64,000 bases of DNA from Flavobacteriales bacterium (GTDB taxonomy: Bacteria; Bacteroidota; Bacteroidia; Flavobacteriales_F; PHOS-HE28), in the NCBI GenBank assembly GCA_016704485.1, contig JADJAA010000002.1:806001-870000 (forward strand), written 5' to 3'. Both the position numbers and the translations under genes were made by a program. Of the stretch, positions 36,211 through 44,601 are shown one piece after another. A model generated the notes under the pieces. It saw only the letters and a program-made list of their open reading frames with translations, had not been told where the DNA came from and ran no database searches. Within the stretch, counting starts at the first letter, position 1. Each line of letters starts with the position of its first letter.

Positions 36211-36654
36211 ATGGCCAGTCCTAAGATCGACGTAAAGAACCGTAAAGCGGGTTTCGAGTATCACTTGCTCGATACGTATGAGTGCGGCGTCATTTTGATG
36301 GGCTCTGAGATAAAGAGCATTCGGGCAGGAGGTGCCAGTATCAGCGAGGCGTTCTGTGCGTTCTTGGGGAACGAATTGGTTATCCGGAACATGCAGATAA
36401 ATCAATATGGCACCAACATACATTTCGTACACGAGCCTAAGCGCGATCGCAAATTGCTTTTGCATGCCGCGGAATTGGCGAAGTTGAAAAAGAAGCTTAA
36501 GGATGTGGGTATGACGATCATCCCTACCCGACTTTTCATTGCTCCTAACGGCATTGCCAAAATTGAGATCGCATTGGCGAAGGGCAAGAAAATGTTCGAC
36601 AAGCGCGAGAGTTTAAAGGCCAAGGACCTACAACGCGATATGGAACGCGATTGA
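36211..36654 (+). CDS. smpB: SsrA-binding protein SmpB
   Basis: Small basic protein that carries tmRNA to stalled ribosomes in trans-translation. Typical residues are NRKAGFEYHLLDTYECGVIL, GSEIKSIRAGGASISEAF, and a lysine-rich C-terminal tail (KKMFDKRESLKAKDLQRDMERD) that enters the mRNA channel. Length 147 residues is usual. Its stop overlaps the ATG of the next membrane protein by one base. No ssrA gene was seen nearby. Confidence 0.96.
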   Translation: MASPKIDVKNRKAGFEYHLLDTYECGVILMGSEIKSIRAGGASISEAFCAFLGNELVIRNMQINQYGTNIHFVHEPKRDRKLLLHAAELAKLKKKLKDVGMTIIPTRLFIAPNGIAKIEIALAKGKKMFDKRESLKAKDLQRDMERD

Positions 36655-38651
36655 TGCACTGGCGGGAGCACATCGCAAGGTACGGAACCGCTGCCTTTCC
36701 CGGTGCCGGTTGGGTGCGTTGGACATTCATTTGTCTTTTCGTTGTTGCGGCAATACTCCGCTTCTGGAATTACACGAGCATACCGTACACGCATGATGAG
36801 ATCAGTGCGTTGGTGCGCATTTATCCTTCGCTGACCGAAACCGTGCAACACGGTGTTATGGACCTGGATACCCATCCACCGGGTGTGCAGGTCTTCGAAT
36901 GGGTCTGGACAGGACTTTTCGGGATGGAGGAGCATGTTGTGAAACTTCCGTTCACCCTACTAGCACTAATAGCTCTGTTCTTTCTTTTTCGGTTTGTGCA
37001 AGCATGGACAACGTCCTCTGTCGCCTTGGTCTTATTGGCCCTTCTTGCCACACTTCAATATACCGTGATGTATGCCCAGATCGCACGCCCTTATGCGATC
37101 GGATTCTTCACCACCGCAATACTGGCAGACCAATTGACCCGGTATTTGGCCAATGGCCGTGTTAGCGCGTTGATCGGTATTGGTGTTGCTGCGTTGCTTA
37201 GTGCATACACGCATCACTTCTCAATGCTGCTCGCTATGCTGATGGTGGTTTCCGGTTTTTTATTGATCCGGAACGAACAACGAAAGCACTATTTGATCGT
37301 GTGTGGCATCGCGATCATCGGATACCTGCCCAACATCCCCATATTTCTGCATCAGCTTGGGCAAGGCGGTCTCAGTGAATGGCTTGCTGTACCTGATCGG
37401 AACTGGATCTTGGACTATGCATGGTGGGTAGCCCATTGCTCCATGGCATTCGCCTTGGTTTTGATCGCGCTCATCATAACAGCGATCGGACGTGGAACAC
37501 GGATCAGATACGTTAAAGGTCCTCTGAATTGGGTACTAGCATTTTGGGGCATCATGCCGTTGGCGATCGGGTTAGCATATAGCATTTGGCATGCGCCAGT
37601 TATACAGTATTCGTTGGTTCTTTTCAGTTTTCCGTACATGATGCTTTTGCTTTTACAGGGACTTGGCAACTTGAACAAGTGGATCACCATTGCGCTCTGC
37701 GCCCTACTAGCAACCGTTTCCACAGTAACGTTGATCAAGGAACGGCATCACTTCGACCTGTTCTATGCTTCGAAATATGAAGCCATCGTACAAGGCGTAA
37801 TAACCGCACACGAGAACGACCAACTCGCCATTGTTGATGCACCGAATGAAGTGATCGCGTTCTATGAGAGGCTTTGGAACATTGATCCAAAAGCGATGCC
37901 CCACGTTCAGATGCGAATGGACCCGGAGCGACCACAGTTGGACAGCCTTCTTCGCAACCCCAGCGTAAATACCGTGTTCTACGGTTTCAGCAATGGCGCA
38001 CCTTCAGAGCAGTTAGCACGGATCCAGTATTATTTCCCGAGCATGGTTGAACGCCATGACTACATGGAAGGACAAACCTTTCTGTTCCAACGATCAAGAC
38101 CATCCGATCAAGGAACTTTGAATGATCGTAATTTCCGTACATCCATTCATCCCGGCCAAGCTATTCCTGATGATCGCAACATGATACGAGGCTATAAGTG
38201 GCAGATCAATTCAGATGTTCCAGTGGCTTACGATGAGGAGTCCTTACCGTTTTGGGATCTCACCGATCGCGAATACGGCATTCTGATCGAGTTAAGTGGC
38301 CATTGGCTCAACAGTGTGCGTGATGATGAGCTCGAAGTGATACTGGAAATGGATAGTGTGGATGGCGACAGCGATGTTGCCGTGGCCTTCGAATTTGTGC
38401 GGGACGACAGCACCGTATTTTACAGAACTGGCGAACTGAAGTCAATGCTGCCGATCAATGGCCGGGTACCACTTGTAGTTGTAGGGTCCATTAGGAACGC
38501 TGGCCCCGGAACATCGGTAGTTGCGCGTGCCTATGTTCACAACCGTACGAAAGGCCCGATCCGGGTCCGCGGGATGGAGGTGTACCGTAGAGATGCGAAC
38601 CCTGTGCAGTATGGAATGGTGGAACCGATCCGGATATTGGGGAATCGCTGA
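36654..38651 (+). CDS. GT39-like polytopic glycosyltransferase
   Basis: A 665-residue membrane protein with about ten helices followed by a large soluble C-terminal domain. The first periplasmic loop carries YTHDEISAL and LDTHPPGVQVFEW, the Asp-Glu and HPP motifs of PMT/ArnT-type (GT-C) enzymes that use polyprenyl-phosphate sugars. The last 200 residues are beta-rich and unlike ArnT. It starts at an ATG overlapping smpB's stop. Substrate and acceptor unknown. Confidence 0.78.
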   Translation: MHWREHIARYGTAAFPGAGWVRWTFICLFVVAAILRFWNYTSIPYTHDEISALVRIYPSLTETVQHGVMDLDTHPPGVQVFEWVWTGLFGMEEHVVKLPFTLLALIALFFLFRFVQAWTTSSVALVLLALLATLQYTVMYAQIARPYAIGFFTTAILADQLTRYLANGRVSALIGIGVAALLSAYTHHFSMLLAMLMVVSGFLLIRNEQRKHYLIVCGIAIIGYLPNIPIFLHQLGQGGLSEWLAVPDRNWILDYAWWVAHCSMAFALVLIALIITAIGRGTRIRYVKGPLNWVLAFWGIMPLAIGLAYSIWHAPVIQYSLVLFSFPYMMLLLLQGLGNLNKWITIALCALLATVSTVTLIKERHHFDLFYASKYEAIVQGVITAHENDQLAIVDAPNEVIAFYERLWNIDPKAMPHVQMRMDPERPQLDSLLRNPSVNTVFYGFSNGAPSEQLARIQYYFPSMVERHDYMEGQTFLFQRSRPSDQGTLNDRNFRTSIHPGQAIPDDRNMIRGYKWQINSDVPVAYDEESLPFWDLTDREYGILIELSGHWLNSVRDDELEVILEMDSVDGDSDVAVAFEFVRDDSTVFYRTGELKSMLPINGRVPLVVVGSIRNAGPGTSVVARAYVHNRTKGPIRVRGMEVYRRDANPVQYGMVEPIRILGNR

Positions 38652-38696
38652 TCTGAATAGTTCGATCCAATTCTATCTGAACTGGAACCTCGTTGA

Positions 38697-38914
38697 ATGA
38701 AGAGGATCATTTTACAGCACGTGCTCCTGTTCCTGGTCTTTACAGGAATTTTTGTGCTATCGTCGGAATGGATCCTGAACCTATTACTGCCGGATCTCAT
38801 CAGGTTGAACACTGGCTCCTTTTGATCACGATCGGTACGACCCTGTTATTCATGCTCACCTTGATCTCTTGTATTGTATTCCTTTTCCGAAGGAAGCGTA
38901 GGTCAAACACGTAA
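38697..38914 (+). pseudogene. Small two-helix membrane protein, apparently frameshifted
   Basis: From ATG 38697 a 43-residue frame gives a hydrophobic helix (IILQHVLLFLVFTGIFVL) and stops at TGA 38826-38828-type position just after the T4 run at 38820-38823. In the -1 frame the following sequence gives a second helix (LLITIGTTLLFMLTLISCIV) and a basic tail (FLFRRKRRSNT) ending 38914. One extra T would join both into a 72-residue, two-helix protein. Either a true indel or a sequencing error. An overlapping frame starting ATG 38693 yields only the second helix. Unknown function. Confidence 0.4.
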
Positions 38915-38928
38915 GCAATACGCATAAC

Positions 38929-38953
38929 AAAAAGGGCCACCCGAAGGCAGCCC
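38929..38953 (-). terminator. Rho-independent terminator of the DUF3078 gene
   Basis: On the minus strand GGGCTGCC, loop TTCG, GGTGGCCC, then TTTTT. All eight stem pairs form, two of them G-U, with an ultrastable UUCG tetraloop. It lies 22 bp past the DUF3078 stop. Confidence 0.8.
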
Positions 38954-38975
38954 CAATTGATTGTCCGGTAAAGGA

Positions 38976-39923
38976 TCAAAGATTGAATGTCAATCCGATT
39001 CCAAGCGTTTGCTTGAACTGCGTTCCTGGACCGGTGTACTCGATATCATCCTTATCGGTCTTGGTCAAGTTGGTGTCATGATCATACAACAACAGCGTAT
39101 TAAACGTTGCTGCGAACCACTTGTTGATCTGTAGGGTCCACAAGGTTTCCCAGGTAACATCCATGTTCTGAGGGTTACGCAAGTAGTTGCTGAAAAGGTC
39201 GCCGCGGGTCATGAAGGTGAAATTCTCAGAGAACTTCGTCTTGTACATGGCGCGGATGTATCCACCCAACTCGAATTCCGTGGTGCTGCCATTCTTCACG
39301 CCGTAAACGCGTAGTTCCGGATCCGTACTGCCTCCGAACAATTTCTTGTCGTTCATAATGACCAAGCGGGCCGTGGCCGGCGATAGGAACACGCTGAAGT
39401 TGTCGTTAGGTCGATACTCTGCACCTACACCAAGCAATGTATAACCAGGTGCCAAGAAATTGGAAATACGGTTCATATCGGCATCAAAACCTTCGGTGAA
39501 TTGGGTCTTGAACTGGAAAACGCCTGCCAAATACCATTTGGGTTTCAAGGCATAGCCGTATTTGGAGTTCAATTCAATACGGTCATCGGTCTTAACCGGG
39601 TCGCCATTGTTGATCTGCTGACCGCCGAAAGCAAGCACCAAGCTATTATCCCAATTGGTACGCCCTTTCTTGCGATTTGCAGCACCATTGAACATGGCAA
39701 TACCGCTTACGGTGTTGAACCCACCTGCGGCCCAATTGGTCAGATTGACCTGGGTCAGATTGATGTTGAAGACACCACTTTTGGTCCATCCATCAGGAAT
39801 GGTATCAATAGGACGGGCTGCAAGTGCAGCATCCGTAATATCGGTCTGTGCGTTCATTATGCCACCCACCGCAAGGGCTACGTTTAGCAATGTCACACGT
39901 AGGAGTGTTGATCTAAGTTTCAT
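38976..39923 (-). CDS. DUF3078 domain protein, outer membrane barrel
   Basis: A 315-residue protein from the ATG at 39923 (an upstream frame extension is not used because the signal peptide LRSTLLRVTLLNVALAVGG begins here). The mature start DGWTKSGVFNINLTQVNLTNWAAGG, the NGAANRKKGRTNWDN stretch and WYLAGVFQFKTQF are characteristic of DUF3078, a Bacteroidota-wide family of probable barrels with unknown role. It ends in IGLTFNL, a beta signal. Monocistronic, closed by a UUCG terminator. Confidence 0.82.
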   Translation of the reverse strand: MKLRSTLLRVTLLNVALAVGGIMNAQTDITDAALAARPIDTIPDGWTKSGVFNINLTQVNLTNWAAGGFNTVSGIAMFNGAANRKKGRTNWDNSLVLAFGGQQINNGDPVKTDDRIELNSKYGYALKPKWYLAGVFQFKTQFTEGFDADMNRISNFLAPGYTLLGVGAEYRPNDNFSVFLSPATARLVIMNDKKLFGGSTDPELRVYGVKNGSTTEFELGGYIRAMYKTKFSENFTFMTRGDLFSNYLRNPQNMDVTWETLWTLQINKWFAATFNTLLLYDHDTNLTKTDKDDIEYTGPGTQFKQTLGIGLTFNL

Positions 39924-40003
39924 TCGGGTTAAAGATTTAGCGTTGTGTCCTGGTTTTTGGGGCGCGCAAAAGTACACGCTTGGTTTTGAGTTCATTTCGG
40001 TGC

Positions 40004-40834
40004 TTACTTCACGGGTATCATGTGCACATCACGCTGTGGAAATGGGATACTTATCCCTGCTTCATCCAATGCGACCTTACAGCTCTCCAACGTGGTGAAA
40101 TACACATCCCAATAATGTTCTGGTGCACAATGCGGACGAACGGCCAGATCCACAGAGCTTTCGTTCAGGTTCACTACACCAACGAACGGTGAGGGATCCT
40201 TTAGCACCAATGGTTGGTCATGCATTACCTTCATCAGGGCCTGCTTCGCTGTAGCGATGTTACTGGTATAGCTTATGCGTACGGTGAGGTCCACACGGAT
40301 CTTACCTTCAGCAGTGTAGTTCACAATCGTTCCATTGGCCATTACGCCATTTGGGACAATGGTCAACTTATTCTCTGGCGTGATCAAGGTGGTCGTGAAG
40401 ATCTGGATCTCTTTCACATGGCCCAATGCACCTTGTGCTTCGATGAGGTCGCCTACTTTGTAAGGTTTGAATAACAGGATGAGCGTCCCACCTGCGAAGT
40501 TGGCAAGTGTTCCTTGTAAGGCCAATCCAATAGCAAGGCCTGCAGCACCAAGGATAGCTATGAAGCTCGTTGTCTGTACACCCAACATACCGATAACGGT
40601 AACGAACAATAGGATACGAAGTCCAACGGATACCAAGCTGCTCAAGAAACGCTGCAACGTAGGTTCAACCCCGCGTTTCACCATGATCTTGGTGAACATT
40701 CTGGAGAGCATACCGATGACCATGCTTCCGATCCAGAACACGAGCAATGCTCCGATCGCTTTAGGTCCGTACTCCATGGCGAAGTCCATTATCCGGTTCG
40801 ACCAACTTTCTGCCATTGTGATCTCATCATTCAT
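40004..40834 (-). CDS. MscS-type mechanosensitive channel
   Basis: Small-conductance channel, 276 residues. Three N-terminal helices, then the pore helix AAGLAIGLALQGTLANFAGGTLILLFKPYKVGD, the hallmark of MscS TM3, then the beta-rich cytoplasmic domain (PNGVMANGTIVNYTAEG, FPQRDVH near the end). It protects against osmotic downshock. It stands 75 bp downstream of a second channel-like gene, same strand. Confidence 0.93.
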   Translation of the reverse strand: MNDEITMAESWSNRIMDFAMEYGPKAIGALLVFWIGSMVIGMLSRMFTKIMVKRGVEPTLQRFLSSLVSVGLRILLFVTVIGMLGVQTTSFIAILGAAGLAIGLALQGTLANFAGGTLILLFKPYKVGDLIEAQGALGHVKEIQIFTTTLITPENKLTIVPNGVMANGTIVNYTAEGKIRVDLTVRISYTSNIATAKQALMKVMHDQPLVLKDPSPFVGVVNLNESSVDLAVRPHCAPEHYWDVYFTTLESCKVALDEAGISIPFPQRDVHMIPVK

Positions 40835-40909
40835 CTTTGATCCAGGGTTTTAATGGTTCAGTTACTAATACTTACGCCGGTGATCAAGGGAACCGGGAAC
40901 AGCATTGAA

Positions 40910-41743
40910 TTATTCAATGTTCGGTGTTTCAAGGATCTCAATTCTCTCGGTGATCAAACGGCTCGTAGGGATCAGTACTTCGCCTTTGACGGTCCGTAGG
41001 GTTACGGTCATACTATCGATCCTATCAATAACACCTTCATCCTCTCCTACTTTGATCCGCATACCGGGTTTGAACCGATCCTTTCCGTAAAAGCTACTTA
41101 GGATGTTCGTAAGAATGTTACGAGAGGCGTAGGCATATGCAAGGCCAAAGGCAAATAATACCCCAGCCAAAATTATTTGAAGATTAGAAGTGATCAGTTC
41201 AGTATCGACACCAGCTACGTTCAGTGCAGTAATGGAAATGAAAAGCACGATAATACCTCCAAGGACCTTACCCATGCTGCGACCACCGCTGATCCCCAAG
41301 GTCTCCGTTAAGTTCGTAATAACCGTGTTCACTTGCTCCCCGACCCAGAGTCCGGCCATGAAAATGACTATGGCAGTGATCAATGTGGGGAGGTAGACGA
41401 AAAATGCGCTTACGCCATCCTGTACGCGGGTCATGCCCATTATATCCGCAGCAGCCATAATAAAGACCAGCATGATCCCCCCATAGATCAGCATGCCAAT
41501 GAAATTTCCGAATGAGTGGATACCGACCTTTCTCATTACACTGGCTATACCGCTTTTCTGGGCCAGCTGGTCCAATTTGCCGCTAATGGTGCGCTTAAGG
41601 ATCATTCGGATCAGTTTCGCGAACAGCCACCCGATCAACAGCACAATGATCCCAGCAATAATGCTGGGAAGCGCATCAATGATCCCGCTCAAATAGGTGT
41701 CGAAGGATTTGTTCAATCGGTCCAAAATGTAATTAAGATCCAT
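40910..41743 (-). CDS. Mechanosensitive channel-like protein with CmpX-type helices
   Basis: A 277-residue membrane protein with four helices and two TM_helix repeats (IIAGIIVLLIGWLFAKLIRM, TLITAIVIFMAGLWVGE) and a C-terminal MscS-like beta domain (GMRIKVGEDEGVIDRIDSMTVTLRT, EVLIPTSRLITERIEI). It lacks the canonical MscS TM3 Gly-Ala pattern, resembling CmpX-type proteins. Paired with a true MscS-type gene downstream. Confidence 0.8.
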   Translation of the reverse strand: MDLNYILDRLNKSFDTYLSGIIDALPSIIAGIIVLLIGWLFAKLIRMILKRTISGKLDQLAQKSGIASVMRKVGIHSFGNFIGMLIYGGIMLVFIMAAADIMGMTRVQDGVSAFFVYLPTLITAIVIFMAGLWVGEQVNTVITNLTETLGISGGRSMGKVLGGIIVLFISITALNVAGVDTELITSNLQIILAGVLFAFGLAYAYASRNILTNILSSFYGKDRFKPGMRIKVGEDEGVIDRIDSMTVTLRTVKGEVLIPTSRLITERIEILETPNIE

Positions 41744-41772
41744 GTCGTTCTAGGTGTTATCGATCCGCTTTG

Positions 41773-41976
41773 TTAAGGTTTTGGATCATGTACACTATTA
41801 TCGTTCCTACCTACCAATCTAATGTTCTCAAAGAATGCCATTCCAAAATCGGACATGAACAATTGCATGAAGCGCATAAGGAGCATAATGCGTTTGACGT
41901 TTCCGATCACCTCTTTCTTGAGGTTCTCAGGCGGTTGGTCCGAAGGCCGAATGATCTGGAAGGGATTCTGGCTCAT
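41773..41976 (-). CDS. Small sigma-factor-coupled protein of unknown function
   Basis: A 67-residue protein whose ATG overlaps the stop of the ECF sigma gene (ATGA), implying translational coupling. It begins NPFQIIRPSDQPPENLKKEV and then has a moderately hydrophobic helix (IMLLMRFMQLFMSDFGMAFF). I know no named family; the length, coupling and hydrophobic segment suggest a membrane-associated modulator of the sigma factor, but that is inference. No ZAS-type anti-sigma motif (H-x3-C-x2-C) is present. Confidence 0.6.
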   Translation of the reverse strand: MSQNPFQIIRPSDQPPENLKKEVIGNVKRIMLLMRFMQLFMSDFGMAFFENIRLVGRNDNSVHDPKP

Positions 41977-42560
41977 CGCTCTTCCGGATAAAGTTCGTAA
42001 TACTTGGCCAAGGCACGTTCACGTGCTCGAAGGACCCTCATTTTCACAGCACTCTCGCCAATGTTCAATAATTCACTGATCTCCTTGACCGAATGCTCCT
42101 CTTGATACTTCATCAATAGCATGGTCCTATCAGTAGGATCCATTGCCGCCAGTACCTCGTCAATATGCTCGCTTCGTAGATTCAACAATTCGCTCTCGTA
42201 GGTATCTTCTGCAATATCCTCGGTCATGGACTCATCATCCACTTGCGTTGACCGTTGACGTTGTGCTTTGCGCAGATGGTCCAAGCAATAATTGTAGGTG
42301 ATGCTATAGACCCACGTCCCGAATTTAGAACGGTGATCGAACTTGGAGAGGTTGACGAATACTTTCAGGAAAATATCGTGCGTGAGGTCGTGTGCGAGTT
42401 CCTTGTCTCGCGTCATACCGATGCATTTTTGATAAACCTTCGTCACGTAACGATCATAAAGTAGCCCGAACCGATCAGCATCCATGGAATGCTGTAACTC
42501 CGCAACGAGTTCTTCGTCACTTAGCAGGCTATCGGCCTTGGCTTTTTTCTTGAACAGCAC
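41973..42560 (-). CDS. ECF-type RNA polymerase sigma factor
   Basis: A 195-residue sigma-70 family protein. Region 2 is FGLLYDRYVTKVYQKCIGM followed by AHDLTHDIFLKVFVNL and KFGTWVYSITYNYCLDHLRK; region 4 is VKEISELLNIGESAVKMRVLRARERA. The two are joined by an acidic linker (DDESMTEDIAEDTYESE). The start is GTG at 42560. No classical anti-sigma gene follows; instead a 67-residue coupled gene does. Target genes unknown. Confidence 0.92.
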   Translation of the reverse strand: MLFKKKAKADSLLSDEELVAELQHSMDADRFGLLYDRYVTKVYQKCIGMTRDKELAHDLTHDIFLKVFVNLSKFDHRSKFGTWVYSITYNYCLDHLRKAQRQRSTQVDDESMTEDIAEDTYESELLNLRSEHIDEVLAAMDPTDRTMLLMKYQEEHSVKEISELLNIGESAVKMRVLRARERALAKYYELYPEER

Positions 42561-42779
42561 TTTATTGGTAGGAGATGGCTTTTGGACGCACCGACCACGG
42601 ATCGGTCACTTTGATGGCTCAGGAAGAAAGTCATGATCCATAAATACCAAGCCAAAGGACTCTTTGATCCGAATGAACGGAAAGCCACTAGTGACATGGC
42701 ATGCATTGCAATTCTCGATCATTACGTGTCACTGTGCAGCAATCTCTTAAAAAACACCTTACTCTTATCGTGTGGTTTC

Positions 42780-42966
42780 CTAGGAGCCAGTGGTCTTTTC
42801 GCCATAGATCCGTATAAAATTACTCTCATCCACACCATCAGGCATCACATTTCCATCCGCCATGACCTTCTTGGCCTCTTCCATTTCATTAAAATGGAAT
42901 TTGACCAAAAGAGAAGATCGCAATAGCTACGGCAAAGAGCGCCAGAACGATCGGTGTACGTGACAT
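42780..42966 (-). pseudogene. Possible small single-helix protein with a +1 frameshift
   Basis: From ATG 42966 a hydrophobic head MSRTPIVLALFAVAIAIFSF leads to a stop after 25 codons. In the +1 frame the sequence continues HFNEMEEAKKVMADGNVMPDG then VDESNFIRIYGEKTTGS and stops at 42780. Dropping one T from the T4 run (A4 at 42907-42910 on the plus strand) joins both into a 61-residue protein: membrane helix plus acidic tail. The region between tRNA-Val and the sigma gene otherwise holds nothing I can support. Low confidence; a sequencing indel would also explain it. Confidence 0.35.
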
Positions 42967-43010
42967 TTTTAGCTTATCGAACGAAGTCCATCCGTATCAA
43001 AAGAACTAGT

Positions 43011-43084
43011 GGGCAATGCCGGATTCGAACCAGCGACCCCTACCTTGTCGAGGTAGTGCTCTAAACCAGCTGAGCTAATTGCCC
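43011..43084 (-). tRNA. tRNA-Val (anticodon GAC)
   Basis: A 74-nt cloverleaf on the minus strand: acceptor GGGCAAT/ATTGCCC, D arm GCTC/GAGC, anticodon arm CTACC/GGTAG with loop TCGACAA, five-base variable region GGGTC, and T arm GCTGG/CCGGC around TTCGAAT. The anticodon is GAC. CCA is not encoded. Position 33 is C rather than the near-universal U. Confidence 0.9.
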
Positions 43085-43177
43085 TAGTGCTTTTTTGCGG
43101 GGGTGTAAAAGTAATATTGTACTGGACAATTGATCCTTGATCCCCAAGGCTATCGCCTCTTAAAATTCACGCAACTT

Positions 43178-43347
43178 ATTTCTGCGACCCATTTCAGGGT
43201 CGAAATTCTTGCTGGGTATTGCCGAGACCTAATTTCTGTGACCTATTTCAGGGTCGCATAATGCAGATGCTACGATCCGCCGTACGGCGGATCGTAGAAA
43301 TTAGAAAATCAGAACGCGATGCCCGTCTTTCGACCCGGAAAGGGTCG
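43178..43347. repeat. Cluster of GACCC/GGGTC hairpins
   Basis: A 25-bp unit (43178-43202) recurs at 43232-43256 with two differences, and each contains a hairpin CGACCC-N6-GGGTCG or close variant. A third hairpin CGACCC-N5-GGGTCG lies at 43331-43347. Between them sits a perfect 28-bp palindrome, and CTAATTTCT (43229-43237) is inverted as AGAAATTAG (43296-43304). No gene or terminator explains this. It resembles a REP-like or MITE-like intergenic repeat, in a 370-bp gene-free gap after tRNA-Val. Confidence 0.7.
43270..43297. repeat. Perfect 28-bp palindrome
   Basis: Arms CTACGATCCGCCGT and ACGGCGGATCGTAG with no spacer; GC-rich core CCGCCGTACGGCGG. No T-run follows in either direction, so it is not an ordinary terminator. 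Confidence 0.85.
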
Positions 43348-43430
43348 CAGGATCTGAGTTTCAATATAAACAAAGGTAGCCCTGCTTGATCACAAATACC
43401 TTACATGATCCATTCGTAAAAAGTCTATTA

Positions 43431-43438
43431 TACCTTTG
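43431..43438 (+). promoter_or_regulatory. -7 promoter box TACCTTTG for the fatty-acid-hydroxylase-like gene
   Basis: Perfect TAnnTTTG, 17 bp before the ATG at 43456. An AGGAG sequence follows it closely at 43441-43445. Confidence 0.5.
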
Positions 43439-43455
43439 CAGAGGAGTAGAAGAAT

Positions 43456-44091
43456 ATGGCGAAGAAGATCGATGATAGTGGTAGGATGTTCGAAAGCCCT
43501 CTTATGGAGGCACTTACTAAAACGCATATAGCATTCCCGCTTACAATTTTCTTCGGTACCGGGGCACTTGCTCTCTATTGGTGCATTGGGCCGCTTGGTC
43601 TTGGGATCATCGGTTCATTGTCCCTATTCATCGTTGGTGGCATTTTCTTTACGCTGGTTGAATATCTGGTGCATCGCTATTTCTACCATATGGGTGTGGA
43701 TACAGCTCGTAAGGCCAGACTCCAGTATCTTTTTCACGGCGTGCATCACGATCACCCTCGGGATAAAAAGCGTTTGGCAATGCCACCACTTATGAGCGCA
43801 TTCATGGCAGTACTGTTCGTGGGTATCTACCGCTTATTGATGGGGAATTATGGTTACGCATTCGGTGGTGGATTCATGACGGGTTATGCCACTTACTTGC
43901 TGATCCATTACGCCATACACATCTACACACCTCCAAAGAATATTTTAAGGATCATCTGGAAGCACCATAACCTGCATCACTTTGTTGGGGACACGGGGGC
44001 GTTCGGAGTTAGCTCTCCTTTGTGGGACCACATCTTCGGAACCATGCCGGAAGACCCACTGAAGAAGCGTAAAATGCAGACCAACACATGA
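43456..44091 (+). CDS. Sterol desaturase / fatty acid hydroxylase family protein
   Basis: An integral membrane di-iron enzyme of 211 residues with about four helices. The histidine clusters HRYFYH, HGVHHDHPRD, HYAIH and KHHNLHHF form the expected eight-His-type metal site, in the FA2H-like subgroup that hydroxylates fatty acyl chains (2-hydroxy lipids). Substrate not determined; Bacteroidota sphingolipids or sulfonolipids are candidates by taxonomy. Ends before a strong terminator. Confidence 0.86.
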   Translation: MAKKIDDSGRMFESPLMEALTKTHIAFPLTIFFGTGALALYWCIGPLGLGIIGSLSLFIVGGIFFTLVEYLVHRYFYHMGVDTARKARLQYLFHGVHHDHPRDKKRLAMPPLMSAFMAVLFVGIYRLLMGNYGYAFGGGFMTGYATYLLIHYAIHIYTPPKNILRIIWKHHNLHHFVGDTGAFGVSSPLWDHIFGTMPEDPLKKRKMQTNT

Positions 44092-44156
44092 GCTCTTCCC
44101 ATATGAATAGAGCCTTCCAAGCTGCATCGTTCAACAATTGAAAAAAACGTTGAAAG

Positions 44157-44195
44157 AGAAGGCCCAGTATGCGTTTCATACTGGGCCTTCTTTTT
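44157..44195 (+). terminator. Rho-independent terminator
   Basis: A 15-bp perfect stem (AGAAGGCCCAGTATG pairing with CATACTGGGCCTTCT), loop of five, then a T-run. It closes the fatty-acid-hydroxylase-like transcript and separates it from the convergent DUF805 gene. Confidence 0.92.
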
Positions 44196-44220
44196 ATTGA
44201 ACGAAGTTGATCACTTCATG

Positions 44221-44601
44221 CTAAACCGGATCTGGAGCTTCCTTTGGGTTCGGACCCCATTTGTTCGCGCCAGGGACACTGTCCTTAAGGGCTAAAACTA
44301 GCAGCCAAATACCACCGATAAGCGGAATTAGAACTATCAGAAACATCCAACCACTTTTACCAACGTCATGCAACCGTCTTACCCCAACAGCAAGACCTGG
44401 AACCAACAAGGCCAAAGCAACCAGTCCATAAAAAGGCCCATAGGGTACCTCTTCGCTCATTGTTAAACCAAGGACATTATCAAGAACCATAGCGACAATT
44501 GCCGCAATAATGTAGAACAGAGTGAACATCCAGTATTCTTTTCTTCTTGCTCTGCTGCTAAAGTCCGCGTATTGCTTCAGTGCTTTTAGAAACCAATTCA
44601 T
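44221..44601 (-). CDS. DUF805 membrane protein
   Basis: A 126-residue protein from the ATG at 44601. It opens with MNWFLKALKQYADFSSRARRKEYWMF, the DUF805 signature with its RARRKEYW box, then has three membrane helices, with a conserved loop VGVRRLHDVGKSGWM and a short polar tail. DUF805 proteins are widespread, of unknown function. Convergent with the hydroxylase-like gene. Confidence 0.88.
   Translation of the reverse strand: MNWFLKALKQYADFSSRARRKEYWMFTLFYIIAAIVAMVLDNVLGLTMSEEVPYGPFYGLVALALLVPGLAVGVRRLHDVGKSGWMFLIVLIPLIGGIWLLVLALKDSVPGANKWGPNPKEAPDPV

Noticed and set aside
42633..42926. 97-codon plus-strand frame near the sigma gene
   Set aside because: The opposite strand gives a better small-protein reading, and this frame has no supporting features.
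43270..43297. 28-bp palindrome as a rho-independent terminator
   Set aside because: No T-run on either strand and no gene ends close enough.
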